Assembly (NCBI GenBank): GCA_022059125.1 | Contig: JAEUWY010000001.1 | Coordinates: 3,844,001-3,908,000, forward strand | Direction: 5' to 3' | Origin: Corynespora cassiicola | Taxonomy: Eukaryota > Ascomycota > Dothideomycetes > Pleosporales > Corynesporascaceae | DNA length: 64,000 nucleotides | Shown here: positions 22,514-33,981 of the stretch, in pieces | Layout of the letters: every line of letters starts with the position of its first letter | How positions within the stretch are numbered: position 1 is the first letter of the stretch | The notes under the pieces: generated by a model | Database searches by the model: none | What the model was told of the DNA's origin: nothing | Seen by the model: only the letters and a program-made list of their open reading frames with translations | Program-made: the position numbers and the translations under genes

Positions 22514-22520
22514 TGACTCA
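22514..22520. promoter_or_regulatory. Gcn4/CPC1-type site TGACTCA
   Basis: Exact match to the consensus bound by the general amino-acid control activator (Gcn4 in yeast, CPC1 in filamentous fungi), 94 bp upstream of the TRP5 start codon, where such sites normally act. Confidence 0.65.
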
Positions 22521-22613
22521 CTAGCTTAGCGGTATATCCATAAGAAGTTCGTCTTCTCCGCTGGAGATTGCTCAATTGTACCTTATTTCCAACCCCGCTA
22601 CCAACTCACCGCC

Positions 22614-25059
22614 ATGGAGGGAATCAAGAAGACTTTCGCGCAATGCAAGAAGGAGGGCAGGGTATGCTCCCTTTGCAGACAATGCATGGCTTCGGGATGC
22701 TAATATGAATGTAGTCCGCTCTCGTCACCTATGTGACTGCGGGCTACCCCACCGCCCAAGAAACCCCCGACATCCTGCTCGGAATGGAGGCGGGTGGCGC
22801 TGGTATGTGATGGGCTTTTACGGACCAGAACTATTTCAAGCCCAGCAAATTGACTCTCTTAGACATTATTGAACTTGGAATGCCCTTCACCGACCCAATT
22901 GCGGACGGTCCCACGATTCAAAAGTCGAACACGGTACGGTGACTCATTCGCCACACCCCGCACTCGAACAGTGTCTGACAGTTTTCTGCACATAGCAAGC
23001 CCTCAAGAACGGCGTTACGACCGAAGGATGCCTTCAGATGATCCGCGACGCGAGGAAGCGTGGCCTTAAGGCTCCCGTCCTCCTCATGGGATACTACAAC
23101 CCGCTGCTGAGCTACGGCGAGGAGCGCATGTTGCAGGATGCGAAGGAGGCTGGCGCGAACGGCTTCATCATTGTGGATCTTCCACCTGAGGAGGCCCTGC
23201 GCTTCAGGAACTACTGCACCAGCTACGGGTGAGTATGAAGATTTTATGTGGGAGTTGACTAGACTAATGGCATGGCAGACTTTCCTACGTCCCCCTGATT
23301 GCCCCCGCTACTTCGGAGCACCGCATGCGCGTCCTTTGCAAGATTGCCGACTCGTTCATCTACGTCGTATCCCGCATGGGCGTCACGGGTGCCAGCGGTA
23401 CCATGAACGCCGCCCTTCCCCAGCTCCTCGAGCGCGTCCATAAGTACTCCGGAAACATTCCAGCTGCAGTCGGCTTCGGTGTCAGCACCCGCGACCATTT
23501 CTTGAGCGTCGGCAAGATTGCCGAGGGTGTTGTGATTGGCAGCCAGATTGTCAACGTTCTGGCCAGTGCTGCCCCTGGCGAGGGCCCCAAGGCTGTCCAG
23601 GAGTACTGCGACAAGATTTGCGGCAAGAGCTCTCGCGCCACCACGAGGGAGGTCGGAATCGTAGAGGCTCTTTCCGAGGCCAAGGAGCCTACGGGCGTCA
23701 CCGTTGACAAGGTCATTACCGATGCAGACACGCCGGATGGACCCGGTCTGGCCGATCAGCTCGAGGCCTTGAACACGGACGGCGAGAAGAGTGAACACGC
23801 GATTCCGCCTCGATTTGGCGAGTTTGGAGGCCAGTACGTCCCCGAATCGCTCATGGATTGCTTGGCCGAGCTCGAGAAGGGATTCGACGAAGCGATCAAC
23901 GACCCGAAGTTCTGGGAAGAGTACCGGTCATACTACGACTACATGGGACGCCCGGGCCATCTGCATCTAGCAGAAAGACTGACGGAGCATGCTGGAGGTG
24001 CAAACATCTGGCTGAAGCGTGAGGACCTGAACCACACGGGAAGTCACAAGATCAACAACGCCCTCGGCCAGATCCTGATTGCCAAACGGCTTGGAAAGAC
24101 TGAGATCATCGCCGAGACGGGTGCAGGACAGCACGGTGTGGCGACGGCCACGGTGTGCGCCAAGTTTGGAATGAAGTGCACCATCTACATGGGCGCCGAG
24201 GATGTCCGACGCCAGGCACTCAACGTGTTCCGCATCAAGCTCCTCGGAGCCGAAGTGGTTGCGGTGGAGGCGGGCGCGCAGACACTGCGAGACGCGGTCA
24301 ACGAGGCCATGCGTGCCTGGGTTGTGAGGCTCTCGACGACGCACTACATTATCGGATCGGCCATCGGCCCGCACCCGTTCCCCACCATTGTGCGTACGTT
24401 CCAGTCGGTGATTGGAGACGAGACGAAGCAGCAGATGCAAGAGAAGCGCGGCAAGCTCCCCGATGCGGTTGTTGCGTGCGTGGGTGGCGGCAGCAATGCC
24501 GTGGGCATGTTCTACCCCTTCTCCAAGGACCCGTCTGTGAAGCTGCTGGGAGTCGAGGCTGGCGGTGACGGTGTGGATACGGATCGCCACAGTGCGACGT
24601 TGACGGGAGGCACCAAGGGTGTGCTCCACGGCGTGCGGACCTACATCCTGCAGAACAAGCACGGACAGATCAACGACACGCACTCGGTGTCGGCTGGTCT
24701 CGACTACCCCGGCGTCGGCCCTGAGCTTTCCAACTGGAAGGACAGCGAGCGGGCCAAGTTCATTGCGGCGACTGACGCCGAGGCCTTCATCGGGTTCCGT
24801 CTGATCTCGCAGCTGGAGGGCATCATCCCCGCGCTGGAGTCTGCGCACGCCATCTACGGGGCGATTGAGCTGGCCAAGACGATGGAGAAGGACCAGGACG
24901 TTGTCATCTGCCTTTCTGGCCGCGGTGACAAGGACGTGCAGAGCGTTGCCGACGAGCTGCCCAAGCTCGGCCCCCAGATTGGCTGGGACTTGCGATGTGA
25001 GTTTCGCTGAGTGTGTATCCGACGACTGGCCATTTTACTGACGTCTGCTTGCAGTCTAA
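22614..25059 (+). CDS. TRP5: Tryptophan synthase, fused alpha-beta chains
   Basis: Exons 22614-22661, 22715-22802, 22863-22933, 22996-23228, 23279-24996 and 25055-25059 join to 720 aa, with all phases agreeing. The last exon holds only the final Phe and the stop. It catalyses the last two steps of tryptophan synthesis: indole-3-glycerol phosphate to indole (alpha), and indole plus serine to tryptophan (beta, PLP). The alpha domain (about 1-265) has the catalytic Glu49 and Asp60 in [14 protein letters not shown]. The linker (about 266-320) is followed by the beta domain starting at [12 protein letters not shown]. The PLP lysine is K404 in [11 protein letters not shown], with the phosphate loop GGGSNAVG. 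This alpha-then-beta order is the fungal arrangement. A Gcn4/CPC1 site precedes the gene. Confidence 0.98.
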
Positions 25060-26026
25060 ACGCCCGACCGTAACGTCGGCTCGCCGTCTCCACCCGGGGA
25101 CGGAGGCATTATATAGCTAGACGATGAATGAAGAGCGCAGTCTGGTCGGATCTGCCTTTTTTGTTGAATAAAACCTTGCACTGGGTCCATGCCCCAAGCC
25201 CGGCCGCTCTCGTGATGTCGGCTGATGCCCTCCGCAGCGGTCGGCGTCTGGCATGGCAATTGAGCGAATGGCATGTTTCCTGTTCCGCGCTGTGCGCTAG
25301 CCCGGCTGGCAGTAGCTGGCCGATGAGCCCTGGAGGAGCCGTGGGAGTGACGTAGCCGACGGAGCCGCGCAGCGATAAGATAGGAGCCACTTCATTCGCC
25401 CGCCTGTGTGCCTGCTTTTCTCTCCACAAAACCTTTTCTCCGGCCGCGGCGGACGACGACGAGCGACGAGGAGACCGAGTTTGGCTCTCCCCCCCAAGCT
25501 TCGCAGCGACGCCAGACGCTCCCCAGCCCTCTCCGACTAGGCTCCATCGGGCCTAACCGTGGCTGGTGCCAGGGCCGCGAGCACCGACAGCCAATCCGCC
25601 GAGCACATGGTCGGGGCCGCGAATTCGCTTGGCCAAGTCTCAGAGTCGCAATTCTGAACAGAACGTCACTCGGGCCTGCGCTCCTCCACGTCTTCCCCAA
25701 GCCACACGCCCGTCTCCACCACTAGACACGATCCGCTTCCGCCTGCCTGCATGCCGCGGGTCCATCATCCGCCGCCTGACCCTCGACCGCCCCGTGTGAC
25801 TCCCGCGACCCGCAACTAGCCCTGTCCTTATCACTGCTCGCCCTGCTCCGCGACGCAGACAGTCACCCTGGACCGCATCGCAAGCTTCCGTGGTAGCCCT
25901 AGCGAACCCGCCTTTGAGCTGCAGGAGCTCCCCGCCTACTCAGCCAGCGTTCAGAGACAGCACCACCAGAGCAAACGAGAGCACAAGAGAAGGGAGAAGC
26001 TCGAGCAGCTTCGCGAAGAGGACGAG
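25060..26026. promoter_or_regulatory. GC-rich 5' region of the phosphate transporter gene
   Basis: No separate gene. Sequence from about 25820 to 26026 is open in the same frame as the transporter start and reads as charged, protein-like sequence (HHQSKREHKRREKLEQLREEDE), but it contains no ATG after an in-frame TAG at about 25817. It is either 5' UTR or part of an unrecognised upstream exon. Confidence 0.5.
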
Positions 26027-28816
26027 ATGAAGTTCTCGCACAGCCTGCAGTTCAATGCTGTGCCGGACTGGAGCAACCACTACATTGCCTACAGCAATCT
26101 GAAAAAACTGTACGTTGAGACAATTCCCCTGGGCTCGACCATTTCGAGTACCCGTCTGCTAACAGGTGTCTTGTTTTGTCTAGCATATACACCCTCGAGA
26201 ACCGAGTCCACCAGCAGACCGCACAGACTACCGATGCCGAGTCGTCGCCCTTACTGAACGGGAGCCCCGAGGAGCCCGACAAGATCTTCACAACTCAGCT
26301 GGACGCCGAGCTGGAAAAGGTGTGCTCGTTTTACCAGCTCAAGGAGCTCGAAATATATGGAGAGCTCAACCACCTGCTGCGAGATGCAGAGACGTACGAG
26401 GAGGAGCAGGAGGAATACGAGCACGAACAGGAGAATGCCCCCGCGGGGAGAAAAGGGCGCAGTGCAAGCGTATTCAAGCACATTGGAAACAACCGCGGGA
26501 GGCGCCCAAGCACCATGAGCGGACGTTCCTTTTTGGGTGAAGAGGAGGAAGAGCAGGAGGACGCCGATTCCGACGAAGATGCCAACGAGACGTCCCAGTT
26601 GCGAAAAAGAAGTACAGACGGCCGACGCCGTCGGTCAGCCTGGGGCACCCACAGCGCCCACGACGACATGGCTGCTTCGACAGATTTCTCATCCTCGAAG
26701 CGGAGAGCAAGCGGCGCGTTTGATGACTACAACGACATGTCATTCTCGGCACTATACGACGAGGGCGTGTCTCTTAAGAAGAGGATCGTCAGCCTCTACG
26801 TGTCGCTGTGTGAGCTGCGGTCGTTCATCCAGCTGAACAGGACGGGCTTTGAGAAGGTGTTAAAGAAATACGACAAGATCCTTGACCGGAAGCTGAAGAG
26901 CGACTACCTCCAGAAACACGTCTACCCCGCCCACCCCTTCGACCAAGGCACCATGAACAAGCTGTCCAACAATCTGTCGCGTGTCGAAGAAGCCTACTCT
27001 CGTGTCTGCACCAACGGCGACGTGGCCGAGGCAAAACGGGAGCTCCGACTCCATCTGAGAGAACACGTCGTATGGGAGCGCAACACCGTGTGGCGAGAGA
27101 TGATTGGTATCGAGCGCAAGGCACAGGCGGCTAACTTTGGTCTGACGCAGACGCTCCTGGGCCGGGATACTGCAAATCGAGGCAGAGTCCGGTTACAGGG
27201 TGACGAGGCTGAGCCAGAGATCAAGGAGGTCGTCACACCCATTGGCAGATACCGCTGTCCCAGCTGGCTGCTTAGTTACAGGTTTTGGTTCTTGATCATC
27301 ATCTTGGCCGTATTCTTGGCCCTCTTGCTCGTACCCTTCATGGAAAAGGCGGAGCAGCAAAATTGTCTCGCCCTGGTCGTCTTTGTCAGTTTATTGTGGG
27401 CCACCGAGGTCATCCCTCTCTATGTCACGTCGTTACTCGTGCCCTTCTTGGCAGTCACGCTTCGCGTAGTCAGGGATGATCGCTCGGGGCATCGCCTTGA
27501 GACGAAGCCGGCCGCCAGCTATGTGTTTGCGGCCATGTGGACTCCGGTCATTATGCTTTTGCTGGGCGGTTTTACCATTGCTGCTGCCCTGTCCAAGTAC
27601 AACATTGCCAAGATGATGGCGACTTTTGTTCTGAGCAAGGCTGGCACCAAGCCGCGCACTGTGCTGGTAACCAACATGTTTGTTGCTACCTTTGCGAGTA
27701 TGTGGATCAGTAATGTCGCTGCGCCGGTGCTGTGCTTTTCGATTATCCAGGTGCGTATTTTCGTGTGTTTTTTTTTTCTCGACGGAAGGATCACTGACGT
27801 TTTCTAGCCAATCCTCCGCAACCTCCCCTCTGATTCCGACATGACCAAGGCCCTTTTGCTTGGTATCGCATTGGCCTCGAATATTGGCGGAGCTGCCTCC
27901 CCCATCGCGTCTCCACAGAACCTCATCGCTCTCCAGAACATGTCCCCCGAGCCATCGTGGGGCGTGTGGTTCTTCATCGCGCTCCCCGTCTGCATAATCT
28001 CCATTGTGCTAATTTGGCTGCTCCTGCTGGTCACCTTCCAGCCCGGCCGCAACACGACCATTGTGCCCATCCGGCCGCTCAAGGACAAGTTCACCGGCAC
28101 GCAATGGTTCATCACCATCGTGACGCTCCTCACAATCGTCCTGTGGTGCATCAGTCACCAGCTCGAGCCTGTCTTCGGCGACATGGGCGTCGTGGCCATC
28201 ATCCCCATCGTCGCCTTCTTCGGCACAAACATCCTCACAAAAGAAGACTTCAACAACTTCCTCTGGACAATCATCATCCTCGCCGCCGGCGGCCTGTCCC
28301 TCGGCAAGGCAGTCAACTCCTCGGGCCTGCTGCACACCCTCGCCGGCAGCATCACCGAGGGCGTCGAGGGCATGAGCCTCTATGGCGTCTTGGTTGTGTT
28401 CGCCGGCCTCATGATGGTGGTTGCGACCTTCATCAGCCACACGGTCGCTGCGCTCATTGTGCTGCCGTTGGTCAAGGAGGTGGGGCAGAATATGGCGGAG
28501 CCCCATCCCAATCTGCTGGTTATGGGCAGTGTGCTCATGGCGTCGGCCGCCATGGGATTGCCGACGTCTGGGTTCCCGAACATGAGTAAGTTGCATATCC
28601 CTCCCGTTTCCTTTGCGCGAGTTCTTTTGCAGTGTGCAGCTTTGTGAGGATGTGGGCTAATGGATCGCAGCGGCTATCATGATGGAGGATCAGCGTACGG
28701 GGCAGCGGTACCTCGAGGTCAAGCACTTTTTGACCAGGGGTGTGCCGGCGTCGGTGCTCACGTTCTTTGTCATCATCACTTTGGGGTATGGATTGATGCT
28801 CGCTGTGGGATTCTAA
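26027..28816 (+). CDS. SPX-domain low-affinity phosphate transporter (PHO87/PHO90/PHO91 type)
   Basis: Exons 26027-26109, 26184-27750, 27808-28585 and 28671-28816 give 857 aa. The ATG at 26027 starts the canonical SPX sequence MKFSHSLQFNAVPDWSNHYI. The SPX domain (about 1-300) has an acidic, Ser-rich insertion and the basic helix KVLKKYDKILDRKLKSDYLQKHV, whose lysines in this family bind inositol pyrophosphates and so sense phosphate. The C-terminal part is a multi-helix SLC13-type carrier (for example FWFLIIILAVFLALLLVPF, TEVIPLYVTSLLVPF, GMASNIGG-like LASNIGGAASPIASPQN), ending GLMLAVGF. The layout matches yeast Pho87/90/91; whether it acts at plasma membrane or vacuole cannot be told. Confidence 0.95.
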
Positions 28817-31143
28817 ACCTTGCCTTTCAGCACATGCGAATTTTTTGGGGGGCGAGCTTGCGAAATTTATTTGCATTTGGTGAGGGGGTGGGTGGGAGAG
28901 TAAGCAGGTAGGAAGGGAGGGAGGGGAATATGTGCTTGCTACGCTACGGTACGATATTGAGATTGACACTTGTCGGATGGGCAGAAGGGATGGTGAAATA
29001 CCATTGCAGAAGGCGGCGTTTTTTTTTTCTTTCGTTTTCTTGGGTAGGGTGGGTGGAGGGGTGGTTTCATCTGATCATCGTCATCATCGCATCAGCATCA
29101 TAAATTTTATATTTTTGGCCGGAAGGCGGGGATTTCCCGTTCTGAGGCTTTGGTTTTGAGGGTGTTTGGGGGGAGGTTGGGGGAAGGAAAGGTTTGGTCT
29201 TCACTCTTGTATCAGAAACTTTTTTCGGCCCAAGGGCTCTTGATGAATAGATGGATTGCTGTGGTCTGTGCGATGTTTTGATTGCAAGGTGGGGAATTCC
29301 TCGGGTATATTGGCTAATATGGTTTTGGATTGACGTTTTGCGTGGCATGGCGTGTGGGAGGTTTTTCTGGGCGTTTAGTTGGAGTGTGGGGGGGCGGGGG
29401 GTCGGGAGAGGGGTGCATCTTGGGTGTACTGTCCTTTTGGGGGGAATTTATGGTAGAATTAGTGCATGGATGAATGGATAAAGTACTTGGTAGGGCTTCC
29501 TGTGCCATATGTACACACAAAAGAAAGGCGGGGGTATATTGTGCGATATGAGGTTTTGAAGAGGCAGGGTATATGGGCAAAATGGTCGGAGAAGGGCGCT
29601 AGAGTCACTGTAATGGGATGAATTAGAGTTTTGAATTGTTCAGATTAGTTTATCACCTTTTAATGGGCTAGTAGCTCTGGAGAGCGAGCAGGCGGGACTA
29701 ATAAGGGGGAAGGGTGTAAAGGGCGGATGTGGGTTGTTTCGAGATCAGTGCAATCCGCGGCTTTGACACTGGGAGTGAGCTGGATATAAACGCCACCCCA
29801 CACCACAGCTTCAAATTCTCTCGGAAGCTCGTTTGACGTAGATCTATCGCCCACAATCACCTTTGAGATGTTCTCACTCATGCCTCCTCTTTCCTTCGGC
29901 TGCATCTCTGAATCTTTAACTCTTGTCCTCCTCAATCATCCAATTGCTAAAACTCCATCCAGCTAGAGAATCTCGGTATGAAACTTAATGGCTCTATCCA
30001 TATCTTCATGCTCGCCAGATCCGGGCTATAGATTATACATCCCAGCCCATCCCTTCCTGGAACGAGCAATCCCATCAAGGACAATAGCAGCACCGCCAAT
30101 TCAACCAAAGGCACGGAAAAGTAAGCGGCGAATGTGAATGGGGCTAAGAAAATACTCTACACATTTTCTGAATCCAATATTATGTTCGGGATAGCCGAGT
30201 AGGACTCTAATGTCTTCGCCATAGCCGCGGGCAACTATCCTCAGGACTCCAGAATGAGGTCAGCCTCGCACTATTGTCTATAAATCTGCTTCTTTTTTTT
30301 CTCACATTTCCCCCAAATACCCCCCAAGTCCGCCCCCTAAAGCAATGCCATTGACGCTCAAACCATGATGTTAGTTCACAGCACCCACTGCAGACACCCC
30401 CTCCTCGACTTCAACACAGACCTCTTACTCGCCAGAAACGACGGGAGACTAGATACTGTGCATAAATGGTGTAAGGGGGACTAACCTGGATCCACGCCCC
30501 CGGCTTAGCCCCTCCCTAACCCCCCCATCCTTCATCCCAGCAGCACCTCCCAACACACTGTCTCGCACTCCGAGCAGTAACAATGCATTATTCTGCCATG
30601 GCATATAATTGCACGTTAAGCCTGGCTCAGCAGAGTGCGTGGTCGATGGTGTCTAGGGGCCCGGATGGGCGTTAGGTTGCCACCGTTCGGCGGCTAGAGA
30701 GACGGGTTTGAGGGAGATTGAGATTGTTTAATGGTTGATTCTGGACGTTTTTCAATGCCCGTGTGGGAATGGCTTTGTTTGGGGTAGAACTTGTTAGTTG
30801 AGTGTCGAACGTAGGGGATAGTGAGAGAGGCTACGGCGTGATGCTTTTGTGTCTTGTAAGTCTCAAACTTCAATCATATGTGCGCTCCGTTCTTTTTTTT
30901 TCTTCTTGATCATGAAAATTAGTGGTGTTTGTCCTTTGTCTCGTGTTGTCAGTCTCAGTCATGTGTCTTAGTTTGTCAGTGTCTTAGAACCACTGCAGTA
31001 TTTATATCCCCTATTAGTCGTTATAAGATGGATACTCCTATCTAACAAAACTGAATTGCCCTTCATAGTTGACTGTATCTGAACACAAGTTAAGCGTTTA
31101 GATTACAGTACCATCAATATCCCAATCGTCCTCCGGTTAGCAA
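28817..31143. other. Intergenic stretch without a recognised gene
   Basis: The first 700 bp is G-rich on the plus strand, with G runs at about 28880-28925 and 29150-29420, and contains the transporter's 3' UTR. The frame at 29660-29935 (-) has no ATG at its start and no domain. From 30000 to 31143 there are only poly-T runs and short frames. The last 200 bp should be the promoter of the gene at 31144. Confidence 0.45.
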
Positions 31144-32006
31144 ATGCCTCGTTCAGGACAGCAAGACGTAGGGCATGCCCAACGTCACTCTCATACCCTC
31201 CCCATGAATCTTCCAAATAACCCCGACTCATCAAAATACCCGAATATTGGAGAGGCTTCGACACCAGATCTCGGCCTCAAGCAAGATAGATCAGGACTGA
31301 ATCGACAGAACTATGTTTGGTCCGTCAAACTCCAGTATTCTCGACCAATATCGGAATTGTTCAACGACACTCAGCTCTACGGGCTCGCAAAACAAGCTTG
31401 GCATGAAATGGAGAAAAATTACAATAAGCTACCCTCTAACAGGCGGCCCAGAAAGCCACTTATGATGGGGCTCATCTCTGTGAACCAAAGCATCTATTTG
31501 TCGAGCTCTATGAAAGGAGAGAGTTCAGTGTATGAGCATGGCAAGAGAATTGAACCAAAGATCATCATGGAGCTAAATAACTATGTCAAACACATGAAAA
31601 AACACGAACCTACCCCAGTTAGCGAGTATCATGGGAAACGAGGAAGTTGTGCTGAGATCATGGCCCTGCATAATTATTACACAGATGCATCTGTAAGCGA
31701 TGATGACAAGCACACTCTTCCGAGAGGAATGCGGTCTGCTGCCTATGGAAAAAGGTTTAAACCCAAGGGATATTTGCGTATGTTAACCCCCCTAGCAGTT
31801 TACACTGCATAATTACATTTCTAACTTCATATCTAGCACGTAATCCATGTTCATCAGAAAACCAATACCCCGAAAGCTGGGGCTGTTCTGAGTTCCTTGA
31901 ATACAAAGGAATTGTAGTTTGCAAAATTCCTAAAAATTCTGCCTTGCTAGATCTCACTACCTGTTATACAAATTATCTCTTACACAAATGCTACCTTGAA
32001 AGTTGA
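31144..32006 (+). CDS. Possible deaminase-fold protein (YwqJ-like), 267 aa
   Basis: Exons 31144-31777 and 31837-32006 join in phase across a 59-nt intron (GTATGT...CTAAC...TCTAG). The first 60 residues are low complexity. The C-terminal half carries HGKRGSCAEIMAL (C169, E171) and, after about 45 residues, NPC (C216) and GC followed by EFLEYKGIVV (C228). A C/H-A-E motif followed by two cysteines and a hydrophobic strand is the zinc-site layout of the cytidine deaminase-like fold, found in several fungal YwqJ-like families. The two cysteines are 11 residues apart, wider than the usual CxxC, so the assignment is tentative. No signal peptide. The gene stands alone, tail to tail with the F-box gene. 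Confidence 0.55.
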
Positions 32007-32142
32007 GTAGATAGATTGATAGAATAGTTGAGTAAAACTGTATTGAAAATTAAAGAAAAAATTGATAACAAGATAAATATACAAAACTAATAAAAGAGTG
32101 ATAAATATGCAGAACTGACGAAATAAAAATAAAACAAAGTTA

Positions 32143-33417
32143 TTAGTAATCGTCTACTTCAATTGTTACTTTTATTACTTTTGGTATAAACCTTTTATGA
32201 AGTCTGAACTCTGGTAGGGTTTCAGGAACGTGCAGAATTACCTCTTTTAAGCACTGTGCGCTCTTCAGATATTCTTGTAGCCATGGTCCTACCCTATCGT
32301 CCTCTATAAAGTTGTCCCACTGATAATAGCGCGATTCCCCCATAGAACGAATCAACGTCAACTTTTCAAGGTTAGGAGGCAGAACATGTGATAGCGTGGG
32401 ACATTCCTCGATGTTCCAGCCCATGATAATTGCGTACTCTACTTCAAGAGTTCGAAGCTGAGTAAATCCTTTCAAGGAAATTAAAGATGAACGAATTCCA
32501 TGATTGACCCGATAGTGGTTGTAAACGTCCGGGTAATCATACGAGGATAAATATAATTGGAAAGACAAATGCTGTAAAGTCTTCTGGGACATGAGTAAGC
32601 CTTCCGTTATTTGCGAGAGATCAAACCACTTTTGAACATACTCTACTTCCAATGGAATGGAGCACTCGAGTGAGGTCAGATTAGTGTAATGACTGAGTAG
32701 AACATTGAGATCGGAAGAACTGATAGCGCAAGTATCAATTTTTAACTTCTTCGTAATAGATGGCTTGCTCAAGGCGATGAGGGTAGGGTCATCGTCTCCT
32801 TCCTTTTTGAAGGGATTACCAAATTGAATGCCTTCTAGTTCAATTTCCTCAGCCTGAGGTAGATCCGAAAGCTGAAACCAAGGGCGATCCGTAAACGGAC
32901 ATCCAGGTAAATCTTTTTCAGCATAATAATCACCATCCCACAAATGGTCAAGGCTAAAATGTTTCAACCCAGAAAATTCCGTAGCGCCGATTCCCTTCAT
33001 AAAATCAAGAACTGGGAGCTTGGCTGTTTGACACAAACCCAGAGAATGAAGTGATTGCATTCCACGAATGACGGGTGTGATCTTATATATCTCATCGCAG
33101 GGAGAATAGACCTTCTTCTCGACTATTTTATCCTGGCCGAAAACATTCTGTTTCAGTTCGTTCTCTGTGGAACATATGAAGGAATTGTCGCAGAAATTGA
33201 CGACGAGATGACGTACAGATTTGGCATGTTCAGGATTTTGTATGAGGGTGTGTAGTAGAGGCGATTTTGGGTCGATGAGAAGCTTCAGATCTCGATAGAG
33301 GAACGGGTATGCCACTCTGTTGATTGCTTTAGACACACGTGTCATGGAGTTAACATCCGTCAATGGCAGGTCTTTGAGTATCTTATCCCATAGCTCATCA
33401 GGTATTCCGGCTGCCAT
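32143..33417 (-). CDS. F-box protein, 424 aa
   Basis: Intronless; ATG at 33417. The N-terminus IPDELWDKILKDLPLTDVNSMTRVSKAINRVA fits the F-box that binds Skp1 in SCF ubiquitin ligases. The rest is a series of Leu-rich strands and helices (for example FSGLKHFSLDHLW, LKIDTCAIS, LTSLECSIPLEVE, LRTLEVEYAI, LEKLTLIRSM) of the kind seen in fungal F-box proteins with degenerate leucine-rich repeats. The substrate is unknown. It is AT-rich in codon use compared with the GC-rich housekeeping genes in the window. Confidence 0.82.
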   Translation of the reverse strand: MAAGIPDELWDKILKDLPLTDVNSMTRVSKAINRVAYPFLYRDLKLLIDPKSPLLHTLIQNPEHAKSVRHLVVNFCDNSFICSTENELKQNVFGQDKIVEKKVYSPCDEIYKITPVIRGMQSLHSLGLCQTAKLPVLDFMKGIGATEFSGLKHFSLDHLWDGDYYAEKDLPGCPFTDRPWFQLSDLPQAEEIELEGIQFGNPFKKEGDDDPTLIALSKPSITKKLKIDTCAISSSDLNVLLSHYTNLTSLECSIPLEVEYVQKWFDLSQITEGLLMSQKTLQHLSFQLYLSSYDYPDVYNHYRVNHGIRSSLISLKGFTQLRTLEVEYAIIMGWNIEECPTLSHVLPPNLEKLTLIRSMGESRYYQWDNFIEDDRVGPWLQEYLKSAQCLKEVILHVPETLPEFRLHKRFIPKVIKVTIEVDDY

Positions 33418-33981
33418 ATTGACTGATAGGAAGATTTATAGTGAATAATATCTGCGAAGGAGTAGTTATCAATAGTGGACGTTGTGTATAAGCTCTGTTA
33501 GATACTAAGTGAATAGAATAAGATATTCCTTTTCCGGGAGAGAACTTTCACTTGTTAAATAACTTTTTCATCAATAAAGCATCATTGAAACATAAAAGGT
33601 GATGCTAGGTCATAATGTCTTTGAACCACAAGCATGAACCTGTTATTAAAATTCTGTCAATTTGAAAATGGCTAAGAAGCAAAGCATTTTTCCCAAGCTA
33701 CCTTCTTACCACAATATTAAAGACTGCGAGTTATATAATAGGATTTTATAGTAATAATACTTCATAAATTGTTTTGTTCTAATGTCTTTTAGCCGTACGT
33801 ACTACCTACCTGGTAGGAGGTAGACAACGGGTAATCACGTGATATGTATTGTGACACTACCTCCTGCCTAGAGTCAAAATACCATCAAAGAGCTTTATGC
33901 TAGATGAATATATCTCTTTATCAATTCTATTTGCTGAAATAATACATGTAGTGATGTTGAATATGATAAAGAGGCCTTTGA
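33418..33981. promoter_or_regulatory. Upstream region of the F-box gene
   Basis: AT-rich, no gene. Contains the inverted repeat CCTACCTGGTAGG near 33806-33818 and a TCACGTGA palindrome at 33835-33842. Confidence 0.4.

Larger units (their letters stand above)
21991..22613. promoter_or_regulatory. Upstream region of the tryptophan synthase gene
   Basis: About 620 bp without a gene. It holds two copies of a TACCTAGGTA palindrome (22129-22142 and 22312-22327) and one TGACTCA site (22514-22520); these are listed separately. Confidence 0.55.

Noticed and set aside
28880..28925. G-quadruplex-forming sequence
   Set aside because: G runs are dense, but no four runs of three or more G fall within short loops on inspection.
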